A stretch of 64,000 nt of DNA from Enoplolaimus lenunculus (taxonomy: Eukaryota; Nematoda; Enoplea; Enoplida; Thoracostomopsidae): the NCBI GenBank assembly GCA_030248215.1, contig JASANG010002531.1:62001-126000 (forward strand), written 5' to 3'. Numbering within the stretch: position 1 is the first letter of the stretch; every line of letters starts with the position of its first letter. The translations under genes were made by a program, and so were the position numbers. Of the stretch, positions 11,201 through 19,548 are shown piece after piece. The notes beneath the pieces were generated by a model that was not told the DNA's origin, did no database searches, and worked only from the letters and a program-made list of their open reading frames with translations.

Positions 11201-13225
11201 AATACTGCTGTAAAAATAAACAGAAAATTAACAGGAAACTATCGAACATGGCAGTGTCGGGAAGCTGGTCGTTGTCGCTCTTGTTCCGGTTCCTCGTGTG
11301 TCACAGATATTCCTTCGTTTAGCAGCCGATCAGCGTGTGAAAACGATAATCGAAATCAGTGTTTGAACAGAGGTGAGAGTGGACGTTTGGTGTGTATGCC
11401 GGTTCGGCATCCAGATGGAACCAGATGTTGTTCCGCCTCCCGTTTAAATGTTTTGAGTACCCTGATAAAGTTTCTGGCTGTTTTATAAGTCATTTGAAAG
11501 TACCTGCTAATGTCAGCTAGCTATATGTTTTGTTTTGGTTTAATACTGTTAACTTTTTACAGACAGAATTTATTTTATCAGTCGGTTTCATATCGTTCGT
11601 AAAGGTGCAGTTGTTATTTGAGTAGCGAAAATAAAGATTATTTCGAGTTTACTAAAGAAATAATTTATTTTATCATTCGCTTCTTTATTTTAATAGTTTA
11701 CTAAAATTCGCTGTTTGCGTTGTATTTCATTAAATTGTAAATTGAGAAAATTTGTTGTTCGTTTGCTTTTTTTTCTGTCAACTTTTATTTATTGGTGTTT
11801 GTTTATTTATTTGTTTGTTTGTTTGTTTGTTTGTCCTATTTGTTGTTTGTTCGTTTTCCTTCATTTACTTGTTTGATTCTTTGTTACACTGCAAAAATTG
11901 TTGAGTCAAATTGGTTTGACTCTAGCGGAGTCGAATTTGACTCAGATTGTATACGTCCCGTAGAGCCTATTTCGGAGAGAGTTAATTTGACACACCATTT
12001 TTTTGCAGTGTACACATTTATATTCGCACTTTGTTTTTTTCAGCCGACGAACGTAATCAAGGATGGCAATGTCGAAATGCAGGCCGATGTCAGTATTGTT
12101 CAGGACGCAATTGTGTACCCGATCTGTCGCTGCATAAATCACAAAGCGAATGCGAAAGCGATGCGTATAATCGTTGTACCAGTACTACAGGTAAGTGGAA
12201 CGTGGACAATGAAACCGGCCATTTATAGCAAGGTGCACTTGAAAAATATTTCTGTTTATAACTGATAATTTTTAAAAATAGTTTTGAAATGTAGCTCTGA
12301 AAATTATTGAAAAAAAAAAAAAAAATTTTTCATTTTTAAAAAAAAAATTAAAAAAAAAAAAAATTTTTTTCAATATTACCTTAAAAAAAATAAAAAATTA
12401 ACATAAAAAGCGGAAAAATAAAAAATAACCACCAACAAACAAATATCAAAAAATAAAAATTAAAAAAAATAAACAAACCCCAAACCAAACCCTATTTAAT
12501 TCCCCCACCCCCCCCCCCCCTCTAAATAAACAAAACAAAATTAAGGATAGCAACTGCGGCCCATGTTACTTTAAGGGGCGTCCAGGTTTCTGGCAGGTAT
12601 AAAAGTGTAGGTTTAGATTCTAGGTTACATTTTTGCTTAGGCTTAGCTCAGGCTTTCGCTCAGGCTTAGGAACACATTTTTGCCACGCTTAGGCTTAGGC
12701 TTAGGCTTAGGAATACGCTTAATCTGTTGTTACGCCCCTTAAATTACACTGCTTAATCTGCTGAGTCAAACGCCCCTTCCGAAATAGGCTCACGGGACTA
12801 CACAAACGAGTCAAATTCGACTCCGCCAGAGTCGAACACCCAAAAAGAGAGTCAATTTGACTCGGGGAGCGAAATTGGCTCATTTTAGTCCCGTAGAGCC
12901 ACCGAAAAAACAACCCCCTATAACATTGGCCGCAAGTGCTATGATAGCGCTAAACGGCGTTTGGCTTCTTGTTCGTTTCGCTTGAAAGATTTTCAACAAA
13001 TATATCTATCTCACTACGTGCCCACCGATATTTTTGGGAATTTCTGTATCCGGTTCTGTACTTTTGTATTAGTTTGTTATTTCGGTTATTTTAGGGTATC
13101 AGTGCATTAACAGTAACGCCGGCTGTACCAAATGCGGTGGCGTTAATGTTCCATGTGATCCAGTGTACACCTATAGCACACGAGAATCATGCAATCGGCT
13201 AGCGAGATGCGGATTTTTGGGCTGA
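5234..13225 (+). CDS. Secreted protein of six tandem six-cysteine repeats, 7 exons; family not recognised
   Basis: Exons: 5234-5276, 6687-6842, 8658-8801, 9685-9825, 11235-11372, 12044-12190, 13095-13225. Every intron is phase 1, and the exons join to 299 codons plus TGA. Exon 1 plus the start of exon 2 give a signal peptide (MFRIAGLCLLIIGY, then AIPLSLA). Exons 2-7 each carry one repeat with the pattern W/Y-x-C, x4-6, G/R-C, x2, C, x3-6, C, about 11-14 residues, C, x5-7, C (for example WQCRGSGRCTSCRGSSC in exon 4). Repeats 2-5 are close to one another; repeats 1 and 6 are more diverged. Six cysteines per repeat suggest three disulphides, so an extracellular or defence/matrix role is plausible, but this is inference. 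I do not recognise the domain. Exon 5 could instead begin at 11199, adding 12 residues. Donors of exons 3 and 4 are weak (GAAA|GTAAAA, GGAA|GTAAAC). Several MITEs sit in the introns. Confidence 0.8.
5325..5607. mobile_element. hAT-like MITE rich in CCGGAGG motifs
   Basis: The element begins CAGGGTACAACCGGAGG and ends CCTCTGGTTGCATCCTG, an inverted pair. The flanking octamers CTGCACTG and CTACTCTG match at 6 of 8 positions, suggesting an old 8-bp duplication. The interior repeats CTCCGGCTCCGG. It lies in intron 1 of the cysteine-rich gene and has a relative at 27869-28236. Confidence 0.65.
6026..6236 (+). repeat. Diverged copy of the tRNA-derived SINE
   Basis: It shares the arm (GTGAAACATACTTGTCC), the head segment around AGGGGTAGAGTGTTCGCTTA and AAGGATCC with the SINE copies near 42 kb, but many positions differ. 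The tail is missing. It lies in intron 1 of the cysteine-rich gene. Confidence 0.6.
6410..6540. mobile_element. TTAGGC-family MITE fragment
   Basis: It contains GGAACAGTGGTATAAGCATA, CCTAAGCCTAAGCC and an end TTCATACATGGGCC typical of the family. The left end is incomplete. Confidence 0.6.
6991..7200. mobile_element. TTAGGC-family MITE with CCTAAG array
   Basis: The left end GGCCAATGTAAACAATAGG and right end CGCCCGTGATCATTACAGG enclose CCTAAGCCTAAGCCTAAG repeats. It lies in intron 2 of the cysteine-rich gene. A fragment of another TA-flanked MITE (GACCCGAATAAGAG) follows at about 7250. Confidence 0.65.
8321..8514. mobile_element. TTAGGC-family MITE, GGCCGGAAC subfamily
   Basis: The ends are GGCCAATGTATATCTAGG and CTGTTCTATACATGGGCC. 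The flanks AAATTTTT and GAATTTTC agree at 6 of 8 positions. Interior CCTAAG hexamers are present. Confidence 0.65.
8816..8985. mobile_element. GAGTC-repeat MITE, diverged, beside the exon 3 donor
   Basis: The element starts CACACTGCCAAAAAAGG and ends CCATTTTTTGCAGTG. Inside are inverted GAGTCAAATTGACTC and GAGTCGAATTTGACTC blocks. It belongs to the family of 34173-34381. Its left end lies about 14 bp after the splice donor of exon 3 of the cysteine-rich gene. Confidence 0.65.
9270..9659. mobile_element. TTAGGC-family MITE split by a second MITE
   Basis: The outer element begins GGTCGCAATGTATGAAACAG and ends CTAATCTTTACATGGTCC. Flanks GTTTAACC and GTTTAAAT match at 6 of 8 positions. It is interrupted at its AGCATATT site by the element at 9316-9512. 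Confidence 0.65.
9316..9512. mobile_element. TTAGGC-family MITE nested in another, perfect 8-bp duplication
   Basis: The element starts GGCAAATGTTACTTTTAGG and ends CCTAAAAGTAGCATGGGTT. AGCATATT is present on both sides (9308-9315 and 9513-9520), and this is the internal sequence of the host MITE, so the duplication is a true target duplication. Confidence 0.75.
9874..10095. mobile_element. TTAGGC-family MITE with perfect 8-bp target duplication
   Basis: The ends are GGCTCGTGTAAAGATCAGG and CCGTGTTCTTTACATTGACC. AGTGAATC occurs immediately on both sides (9866-9873 and 10096-10103). The interior is a run of TTAGGCTTAGGC hexamers. It lies in intron 4 of the cysteine-rich gene. Confidence 0.85.
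10338..10775. mobile_element. TA-flanked MITE, GACCCGAATAAGAG family
   Basis: Terminal inverted repeats CTGTATTGACCCGAATAAG and TATTCGGGTCACTACAG are bounded by TA on each side (10336-10337, 10776-10777), typical of Tc1/mariner-type insertion. Other copies lie at 19084, 22885 and about 61987, with fragments at 26690, 34124 and 7250. It has no coding capacity. Confidence 0.8.
10845..11192. mobile_element. TTAGGC-family MITE, rearranged or interrupted copy
   Basis: Left part CGTTTTCTCTCGGACTACAA with GCTTTAGACTATTTTTTGC, and right part GGTCCTGTTCTATACATTG, match the family. About 120 bp of unrelated sequence (AGGGCTGCCCCCAATC, GGTCGCCCCCCAATTG) lies between. The right end is a few bases before the alternative splice acceptor of exon 5 of the cysteine-rich gene. 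Confidence 0.5.
11795..11836. repeat. GTTT microsatellite
   Basis: An imperfect run of GTTT/TTTG tetramers lies in intron 5 of the cysteine-rich gene. No function is apparent. Confidence 0.8.
11887..12012. mobile_element. GAGTC-repeat MITE, short copy
   Basis: Ends ACACTGCAAAAATTG and CATTTTTTTGCAGTGTA are inverted and enclose GAGTCAAATT and GAGTCGAATTTGACTC blocks. It ends about 30 bp before the acceptor of exon 6 of the cysteine-rich gene. Confidence 0.7.
12305..12535. repeat. Homopolymer-rich low-complexity tract
   Basis: Long A runs, T runs and a C run dominate, unlike the surrounding intron. This could be genuine low-complexity DNA or a poorly resolved assembly patch in intron 6 of the cysteine-rich gene. 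Confidence 0.7.
12558..12912. mobile_element. TTAGGC-family MITE joined to a GAGTC-repeat MITE
   Basis: The left end GGCCCATGTTACTTTAAGG and TTAGGC hexamers are followed at about 12746 by TTACACTGCTTAATCTGCTG and GAGTC blocks of the other family. Neither right end is clean. The second element appears to have inserted in the terminal part of the first. Confidence 0.55.
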
Positions 13226-14890
13226 AATTTTTATAAAAAATTATTAATATTAAATTATATATTTTATGAAATCACAGGCGAAAAATGATTGTAAATTTGC
13301 TGGCTGTCTAAACTTAATAGCAAGAATTTTGAGTAAATTTGATGTTCAGAACAAAGTGGAGGCGTTTACCTGCCGCGGGTACCAACAGGTAAATGCGGGG
13401 TCGGGCAGAAAATCTCAGACGCGGGTACACCTGCGGGTAAAGATTTGTAACACACGGGTAAAAAATACACAGTTTTATCCGCGCCAAACAGTATGATTAC
13501 AAGATTGGCAAAAATTTATGATTTTTCAGTTTTGTAACTTGCGTAGTCTTTTTAAAACTGAACTTGCAAAGAGCTTACAAGCCCGTACACTGTAAATTTC
13601 AGTGAGTTGATGTTAATTCAGAATGAGTTGGACCACTCAGACTGAGTTAGGACTATCAGAACTCAGAATTTTGAGTTGATTCAATTCATTCTGAGTTAAT
13701 CAATCAACTCACCCAGAGTCAACTCAACTCAGAGCGAAAATCAACTCAACTCAGAGTGAACTAATGTTTACTGATATTAATTCACAAATAACCAACTCGC
13801 TAGCTGAGTTGATTAATCAACTCATTGGAATTTACAGTGTAGCTGTTCAGACCAAAGCACACCTAAAAACTTCAAGGGCATTGGGATCATATGGAATCAT
13901 TGCGACTAACACAAGAATTATATCAAGAACAAAGATTTGGTTAAATTTTAACCGATTTAGTCAATCTTGCTTGAAACTAACCGTTTTGAGTCATAAATAC
14001 ATACATTAAAACTCTTCTATTCAACGAAATACGCAGTCATCCGTAATTTTAACCCTTTCTAACTGGAATATTTTTTATTTCAAATCAAATTTCAAGTTAT
14101 GTTTTGAAGCCAGGTGCCTGTAGCGGGAAGCGTTTACTATCACCACTCAGCTATAGTAGCTTGAATATCAAAGAGGCTGTCACGTGTTGTGCTGATTTCG
14201 TACTGTGTATACGAGCGTAGTATTAGTTATACGTCGTGCACTGTGCATATTTTAACACACAAGAGTGATTTAACTCATTCTGAGTTAAAATCAACTCACT
14301 GAAATTTACGGTGTGAAAATTTTTTCTATTTAATAGTAAAATTTTAAGAAATTCTAAATTTGGTTTTTTGCCAAAATTTTCAGTCTGAATTAACTTTATT
14401 GTCAGTTGGTGGAATGTCTTGTATAATATTGCGGTGCGAAATGTATTAATTTTTCTAAAACAATTTTGAACTGATAGCAATTGGGATTTAAAACACAGTT
14501 CTGGTGCTTCTAAATGTTTACTTGTAATAAGAAGAAGTATTGTTTTACGAAAGTTATACAAACATATGAGAATTCGCTTGTAATCTCTAAAAACTTACAG
14601 TTTCATTTTTCGAAGTTTTTGCGTCCTGTTACCATATTCTCAAACGCAAAGAGCACACGTTTACCAGTTAGTAATAGCTTTTCAAACTAACGAACTGCTG
14701 CAATTGCGGATCTCAAAATTTGCACTAAACCGATGCAATCAAACGTGCTCAATTTCAAACTTTACCATTCCCTGGGTTCGAAAGTTACAAGACCTATCAC
14801 CAACTGGTATTTGGTCTTACACACATTTACGAATACGGCCTTAGGTTTCAAGAAACCATTTCTTATTAATTGTTTGTGAAAAAAATTGAT
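13226..14890. other. Intergenic region after the cysteine-rich gene
   Basis: No gene was recognised. It holds a palindromic MITE (13588-13839), an inverted fragment of the same MITE near 14260-14315, and AT-rich DNA. A weak ATTAAA poly(A) candidate lies near 13249. Confidence 0.55.
13588..13839. mobile_element. TA-flanked palindromic MITE with GAGTTGA heptamers
   Basis: Terminal inverted repeats CACTGTAAATTTCAGTGAG and TTGGAATTTACAGTG are bounded by TA on both sides. The interior is many inverted and direct copies of GAGTTGA/TCAACTC. A second copy of identical length (252 bp) lies at 25995-26246. Confidence 0.85.
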
Positions 14891-15334
14891 TTATTTCGAC
14901 ATTCGAACATAGAGAAGGTTATAAATAATATCAAGCGTTTCATATTTGCCGTGTGCTGTGATTAAATTAGTTTGTTTCGATTGTGATTTTTCAACGGCAC
15001 ATTCACATTTTTCTGATTTCGGACTGGTTTTCGAATTCTTTTCCACGTCTTCGGTTGAATTTTTGAAGCTCATTTTTGTGCTGCTGGTATCATCTAAACG
15101 TTCGTCGATCACTATCGAGTTTGTGCTTTCGGGTCGTTTTGCACTTGTAATGGATCGATTCAAGATTGGATTATGTTCCCGACATTCTTCGTCCCATTCT
15201 TGGTTTTCATCGAAATCGCAAAAATCCATCTGGTCGTTTACATCGTTGCCACTGCGCGGAGTACTGGATTGCCGATGAAATTCCTCAATTGCTTCTGGTA
15301 AATCAACCTTGAGTGGAAAATACGGTTGTGGAAC
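14891..15334 (-). CDS. Probable last exon of minus-strand gene A (unknown acidic/Ser-rich protein)
   Basis: A 147-codon open frame follows a good acceptor (TTTATTCCAG) on the minus strand and ends in a stop at 14891-14893. The product starts VPQPYFPLKVDLPEAIEEF and becomes acidic and Ser/Thr-rich (SSTPRSGND, ENQEWDEECRE), with an alternating Lys/Ser stretch near its end. Its strand, composition and position suit the 3' end of gene A (19549-22260). However, exon 3 of gene A ends in phase 2 and this exon opens in phase 0, so an unseen exon must lie between, or this belongs to another gene. I do not recognise the protein. Confidence 0.5.
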   Translation of the reverse strand, partial: VPQPYFPLKVDLPEAIEEFHRQSSTPRSGNDVNDQMDFCDFDENQEWDEECREHNPILNRSITSAKRPESTNSIVIDERLDDTSSTKMSFKNSTEDVEKNSKTSPKSEKCECAVEKSQSKQTNLITAHGKYETLDIIYNLLYVRMSK

Positions 15335-15419
15335 CTGGAATAAAACATATTTTGTTCTAAAATATTGAAATGTAAACGTAATCAACAAGGTAAAAAAATT
15401 GAAAAATGTATTTTTGTGT

Positions 15420-15667
15420 CAATGTCAAGTCTAAAGATATTCGATCGCCTGTTATGTTTTGCTGCGAAAGACGAGGAAACTGCGCCTGTTTTCAAAGATC
15501 ACAGTTCGATTAAACTGAAGTTTAATTTCCGGAAAAAATATACACAGGATGCGTTTGATATCAACAATATGTATGAACGGGAAAGTGAAAAATACCGTAA
15601 TCGGAAAACAGAAACTTGTTACCGAACAACTCATTTTAAAAGCTTTTTATCGATTTTAATGGTGTAA
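15420..15667 (+). CDS. Small open frame of uncertain reality
   Basis: From an ATG at 15420 (MSSLKIFDRLLCFAAK) the frame runs about 80 codons and is rich in charged residues (KLKFNFRKKYTQDAF, MYERESEKYRNRK), unlike a random AT-rich frame. No splice partners, homologue or upstream signals are evident. It lies antisense in an intron of gene A. It may be a relic exon or chance. Confidence 0.2.
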
Positions 15668-16836
15668 ACACACCATTTAGAATGGCAAGATTTGGAAACA
15701 AATGCAGTAGCTGGAAACGTTTGATAACTTACGGAGTAAGCCGGATATACGGTTGCACCTTGATATATATAAATATATATATAAAAGTATTTCTGAATTT
15801 ATTCAGAAAAGTGCTTTCTGTGGCAAATCTGAAAAGTTTTGCTGATATTTAAGACAATTTTTCTAAAAATAACTGTAAAACGTTTATTTTCAGACTTTAT
15901 TTCAAAACGTTTTTTGAAAACATTTCTGTTATAACAGAAATACTTTTCAAGTGCACCTTGCTAATCATATTTGTTAAATGTAAGAAATTTTCTCTTAAAT
16001 ATCAGAAATATTATTTTGATTGTATATATGGCAACAAATTAAAATTGAACATGACCGAGGAAACTGTTGGGCATAAATATTTTATTATAATTTATTTAAA
16101 ATTATAAATTGAAACTTTTATTTTTCACTACATTTATTTTTAATTTAACGTACTGCATCGGTTTTTCCAGTCATTGACAGTTCTCGATAAATTGTTCGCA
16201 TTGTGGCCAGTTTTTCAGCTGCTAAGCTTGTAGCCATAACTATGTTTCGAAGCAATATTATATGCCAAGTATATAATAATAAAATAAAGATCTGAAATAG
16301 AAACTTATTTTTTATAACATCATTGTTTTTTTTAAATCCTGCGAAACGGACAATAAAAATATTACCGGAAACCGATAGCGATCAAAATAACGGAAACGGT
16401 AAAAGGATATTGAAGTATAAAAGTTTCAAAGACGTGTTGTTTTTGGCAGCACAATTGAGACGTGCAAATATTCAAAATTTTGAAGAAAAAATTGCGAAAG
16501 CATCGAAATTTATTAAGATTTTTGGGCCAATGTATATACTTTAAATTCAGCGTATTTTTCGAATGAGATTTGGCTTACATGCTACGCCAAAACAAAATTT
16601 ACAGTTTCTCGACATTCGCTTTTTAAGTTTTATAAATTATATTGAAAACATTCGGAGGCAAAATAACTTTAAAAATACACAAACGGTTCCTGTTCAGATC
16701 ATAAAATATCTCGAACATAAACGTAGATTTTAGCTCTTTCTTACACTTAATCTTAGTATTTAAACCACAGGCTTCTAGATTTGAGGGTTTTGCAGCTTGA
16801 ATTTACGTTAATTTCTTTGAGGTGTTCTATAAACAA

Positions 16837-17027
16837 GACCAATGTTACTTTTAGGGCCGTAACAGCAGATTACGCGTGTTCCTTAGCCTAAAGCCTAAAG
16901 CGTTGTAAAAGCTTATTCCTTAGCGTAAGCGTAAGCCTAAGCGAAGCAAAAAATGTAGTCTAGAATGTAAGCGTACTCTTTCACAGACCCATCAGAAACC
17001 GGGACGGCCCTAAAAGTAACATGTGCC
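16837..17027. mobile_element. TTAGGC-family MITE
   Basis: Ends GACCAATGTTACTTTTAGG and CCTAAAAGTAACATGTGCC are inverted. The interior has CCTAAGC hexamers. No clear target duplication was found. Confidence 0.65.
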
Positions 17028-17506
17028 CAAGGGTCAAACAGCGATGAATCAAAAAAATAAACCGATTTTGTTTCCCAAAACATATATTAAAACAATTTTA
17101 TGTTTTGAGACTTTTCCATACCAGATCTGCGTATAGTTTTGCCACCTGTACTAATAATTTCCGGTTTTACTGGGCCGGTTTTGCATCACTAGATTTTAAA
17201 ACAACAAAAACAACTATTTTGAGGTACTATTTAGGTTTCGTCTAAAATAAAACAAAAAACAGCAAACATTTACATTTCAGCATAAACTTAAAATCGTTTT
17301 GGTACGGTTGAATAAATATTAACAGTTGTAGATTTAGTTAATATCACTTAGTTGCAGTAATTAGATTCAGTTCTGGTGGTTGCTAAGACCCATAGGAATG
17401 TATCTACAACCCGATACAAGCATGGTTTATAAACACCCAAGGGTTCATATTGATATGGTGATTTGCTGCAGATACCCTGATGTGCATCAGGTTTAGCTAC
17501 TAATTT

Positions 17507-17877
17507 TAGGGTGCAACCAGATATCCATGTGCGGTAAAAATCGATGTCCGTTTCCGGTAAAAATCAGTGTCCGTTTCTGTTAAAGAAAAACCGAAAATTT
17601 TGTTAATTTTATGCTCGAAATTAGAGTTAAAAATCACGCAAACTCACGGTTTTTCATCGCAAATATGCTGCACGTTTTCGATATGAAATAAAAAATTACA
17701 AAATACATTCAAAATCTTACAAAATTTCGGTGCTTCTGCTATTTTTATCAAAAAGTTTGAAAGCAAAATGAATATTTGCATGCTTTAATTGTGTTGGCAG
17801 AAAAATAAAACAGCTTTGAAATTTTATACTTCAGTAATCCTTTTCCGTTTCCGTTATTTTCCTATGCGTTTACACAT
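17507..17877. mobile_element. hAT-like MITE, AACCGGATATCCG family, diverged
   Basis: It starts TAGGGTGCAACCAGATATCC and ends near GCGTTTACACATGG, matching in reverse orientation the complete element at 33429-33763 (shared GAAACGG and TTTTATACTTCA motifs). The target duplication is not readable. Confidence 0.55.
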
Positions 17878-17893
17878 GGTCTAGTGGGCAAAT

Positions 17894-18752
17894 TGGCAAA
17901 TGTTACTTTAAGTTTCATTGCCTCAACTCTATATTAAGCATGTTTTTAATCCTAAACCGAAGTATAAGAATAAGTGTTAATTCTAAGCCTAAGTCCAAGC
18001 CTAAGCACAAAAATAATCTTAAATACTCTATTGGAGTCCTGCTAGAAAATGGGACGACCCTAATGCGGCGTTCACGTTATAACTGGGGTAGCTTGGAACA
18101 CGTTTTGTCCAAGTTGATTCGACGTCAACATAAAATTTTGTGATCCGAATAGCGGTTATGTAGACAAAATGTGAATGTCATATGATATTGGCTTACAAAT
18201 CACTGATGTCAAGCGATCATCGTATACAAATAACCATTTGTCATATGATGCTGCGGGACATTTATGCGAATGTCATATGATATTCCAAAATTCTACTAAA
18301 TATCATATGATATTTATACAGGACAATGGAATTTGTGCACGCTAAATAAAACAGTAAAAAGTCGGATAATGCAGCATTACATGATTTCGCAAGTTGAATA
18401 GCTTCTACGTTTCTGTTTCTCGCTTAGTTTTTCCCAAAATATATTCCTAAGTACAAATAATTCAAATTTGAAATTTTTGTATCATATGACATTCTACAGG
18501 ACAATCAAGCTAGTTGACCACAACTTTGCAGACATTTTCAAACATATCATATGATACTCGCAGACAATATTTGGAATATCATATGATATTGCAGAACAAA
18601 CAGTAGATGTCACATCAGGATAGCGGACAATTCAAATTTTTTGAATCGCATATAAACGGTCAGAAAAATGTTACCAGCTATAGTCATAGGGACAAAACGT
18701 GTTCCAGGCTGCCCCAGTTATAACATGAACCCCGCATAAAAGTAACATTCGT
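17894..18752. mobile_element. TTAGGC-family MITE interrupted by a Harbinger-like element
   Basis: The left part begins GGCAAATGTTACTTTAAG, with CCTAAG hexamers. Its right end (CCCTAA, then AAGTAACATT) is separated by the 673-bp insertion at 18064-18736. Removing one TAA and the insert restores the CCCTAAAAGTAACAT end seen in intact copies. Confidence 0.7.
18064..18736. mobile_element. PIF/Harbinger-like MITE with long inverted ends and TAA duplication
   Basis: Inverted ends of about 45 bp (left TGCGGCGTTCACGTTATAAC, right GTTATAACATGAACCCCGCA; also GGAACACGTTTTGTCC and its complement) are flanked by TAA (18061-18063, 18737-18739). A 3-bp TWA duplication is the signature of PIF/Harbinger. The interior has about seven copies of the near-palindrome CATATGATAT. 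It encodes nothing and depends on a transposase elsewhere (inference). Confidence 0.8.
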
Positions 18753-19083
18753 CGGCAGAGTTATGAAGGTTGCTAACTATTCTGATGTTTGGTAAAAGTC
18801 AAATAATATCTTTTGTTCATTCCTAGCTCAAGTGTAATCTTATTCGCAACCGCTGCGTTTATTTTCAAAACACCCTGATGTGTTACATCATAGCCAGCGG
18901 CGGAGCCAAAACTAAATTTTAGCACTAAATTTTAGTTTTGATCAGTGTTGGGGATCCCATGCTTCGGCGGCCCTTCCTTAAATCGACATTTCATTATGGC
19001 CATAACCCTGCCTGTCCCGTCGATATTTTCAAATGGCCATAGCACTTAAAATAGCTTTAACCCTTCCCTGCATATAATGAGTA

Positions 19084-19476
19084 CTGTAGTGACCCGAATA
19101 AGAGGGTGTGGGGTAATAAGAGGGGGTGCCCATTTTGAGACACAATCCACATGAGTCAGTATCCCAATAAGAGTCCGGAAGCGGATAGAGTCCCTAAACG
19201 ATAATTAGAGTCCATGAATATCAATTATCCCTAAAAGCGTACTTATATTTTGAAAGCACATTCCTAAGTATAACCTTACATAATCGTTCAAGCTGTTGAC
19301 ACAAGACAAACTCACGTTTACTTCAACGGATAGTTGCAGTACCGGATATATTGCGGAAACGAAGGTCGGAGCGTGGTTAAAAATAAATAACAGTCCGTAA
19401 CCGAATAACAAGAGGGGTACCGTCTGGAGAGACCAAACAAATATCAGTCCCCCCCGTCTTATTCGGGTCTCTACAG
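19084..19476. mobile_element. TA-flanked MITE, GACCCGAATAAGAG family
   Basis: Ends CTGTAGTGACCCGAATAAG and TTATTCGGGTCTCTACAG are inverted, with TA on both sides. It lies immediately downstream of exon 3 of gene A on that gene's strand. Confidence 0.8.
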
Positions 19477-19548
19477 TAAAACATTTGAAACACTAGCATA
19501 CCTAAACTATATGAGTGTGTGTTTTTATTCAATAACATTATATTTTAC

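Larger units (their letters stand above)
15335..19548. other. Repeat-rich interval between exons of gene A
   Basis: This interval should contain at least one more exon of gene A (see the phase argument there), but I could not identify it. It contains AT-rich DNA, a TTAGGC-family MITE (16837-17027), hAT-like MITE relics (about 16330-16540 and 17507-17877), the Harbinger-like element and a TA-flanked MITE. Confidence 0.5.

Noticed and set aside
11102-11488. Single 128-codon frame covering exon 5 of the cysteine-rich gene
   Set aside because: The first third is MITE and intron sequence and the last part is intron beyond the donor at 11373; only the middle is the module.
15400-15670. Minus-strand exon of gene A within 15.4-15.7 kb as the missing exon
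   Set aside because: Frames here give no similarity to gene B, and no acceptor/donor pair of the required phase was convincing.
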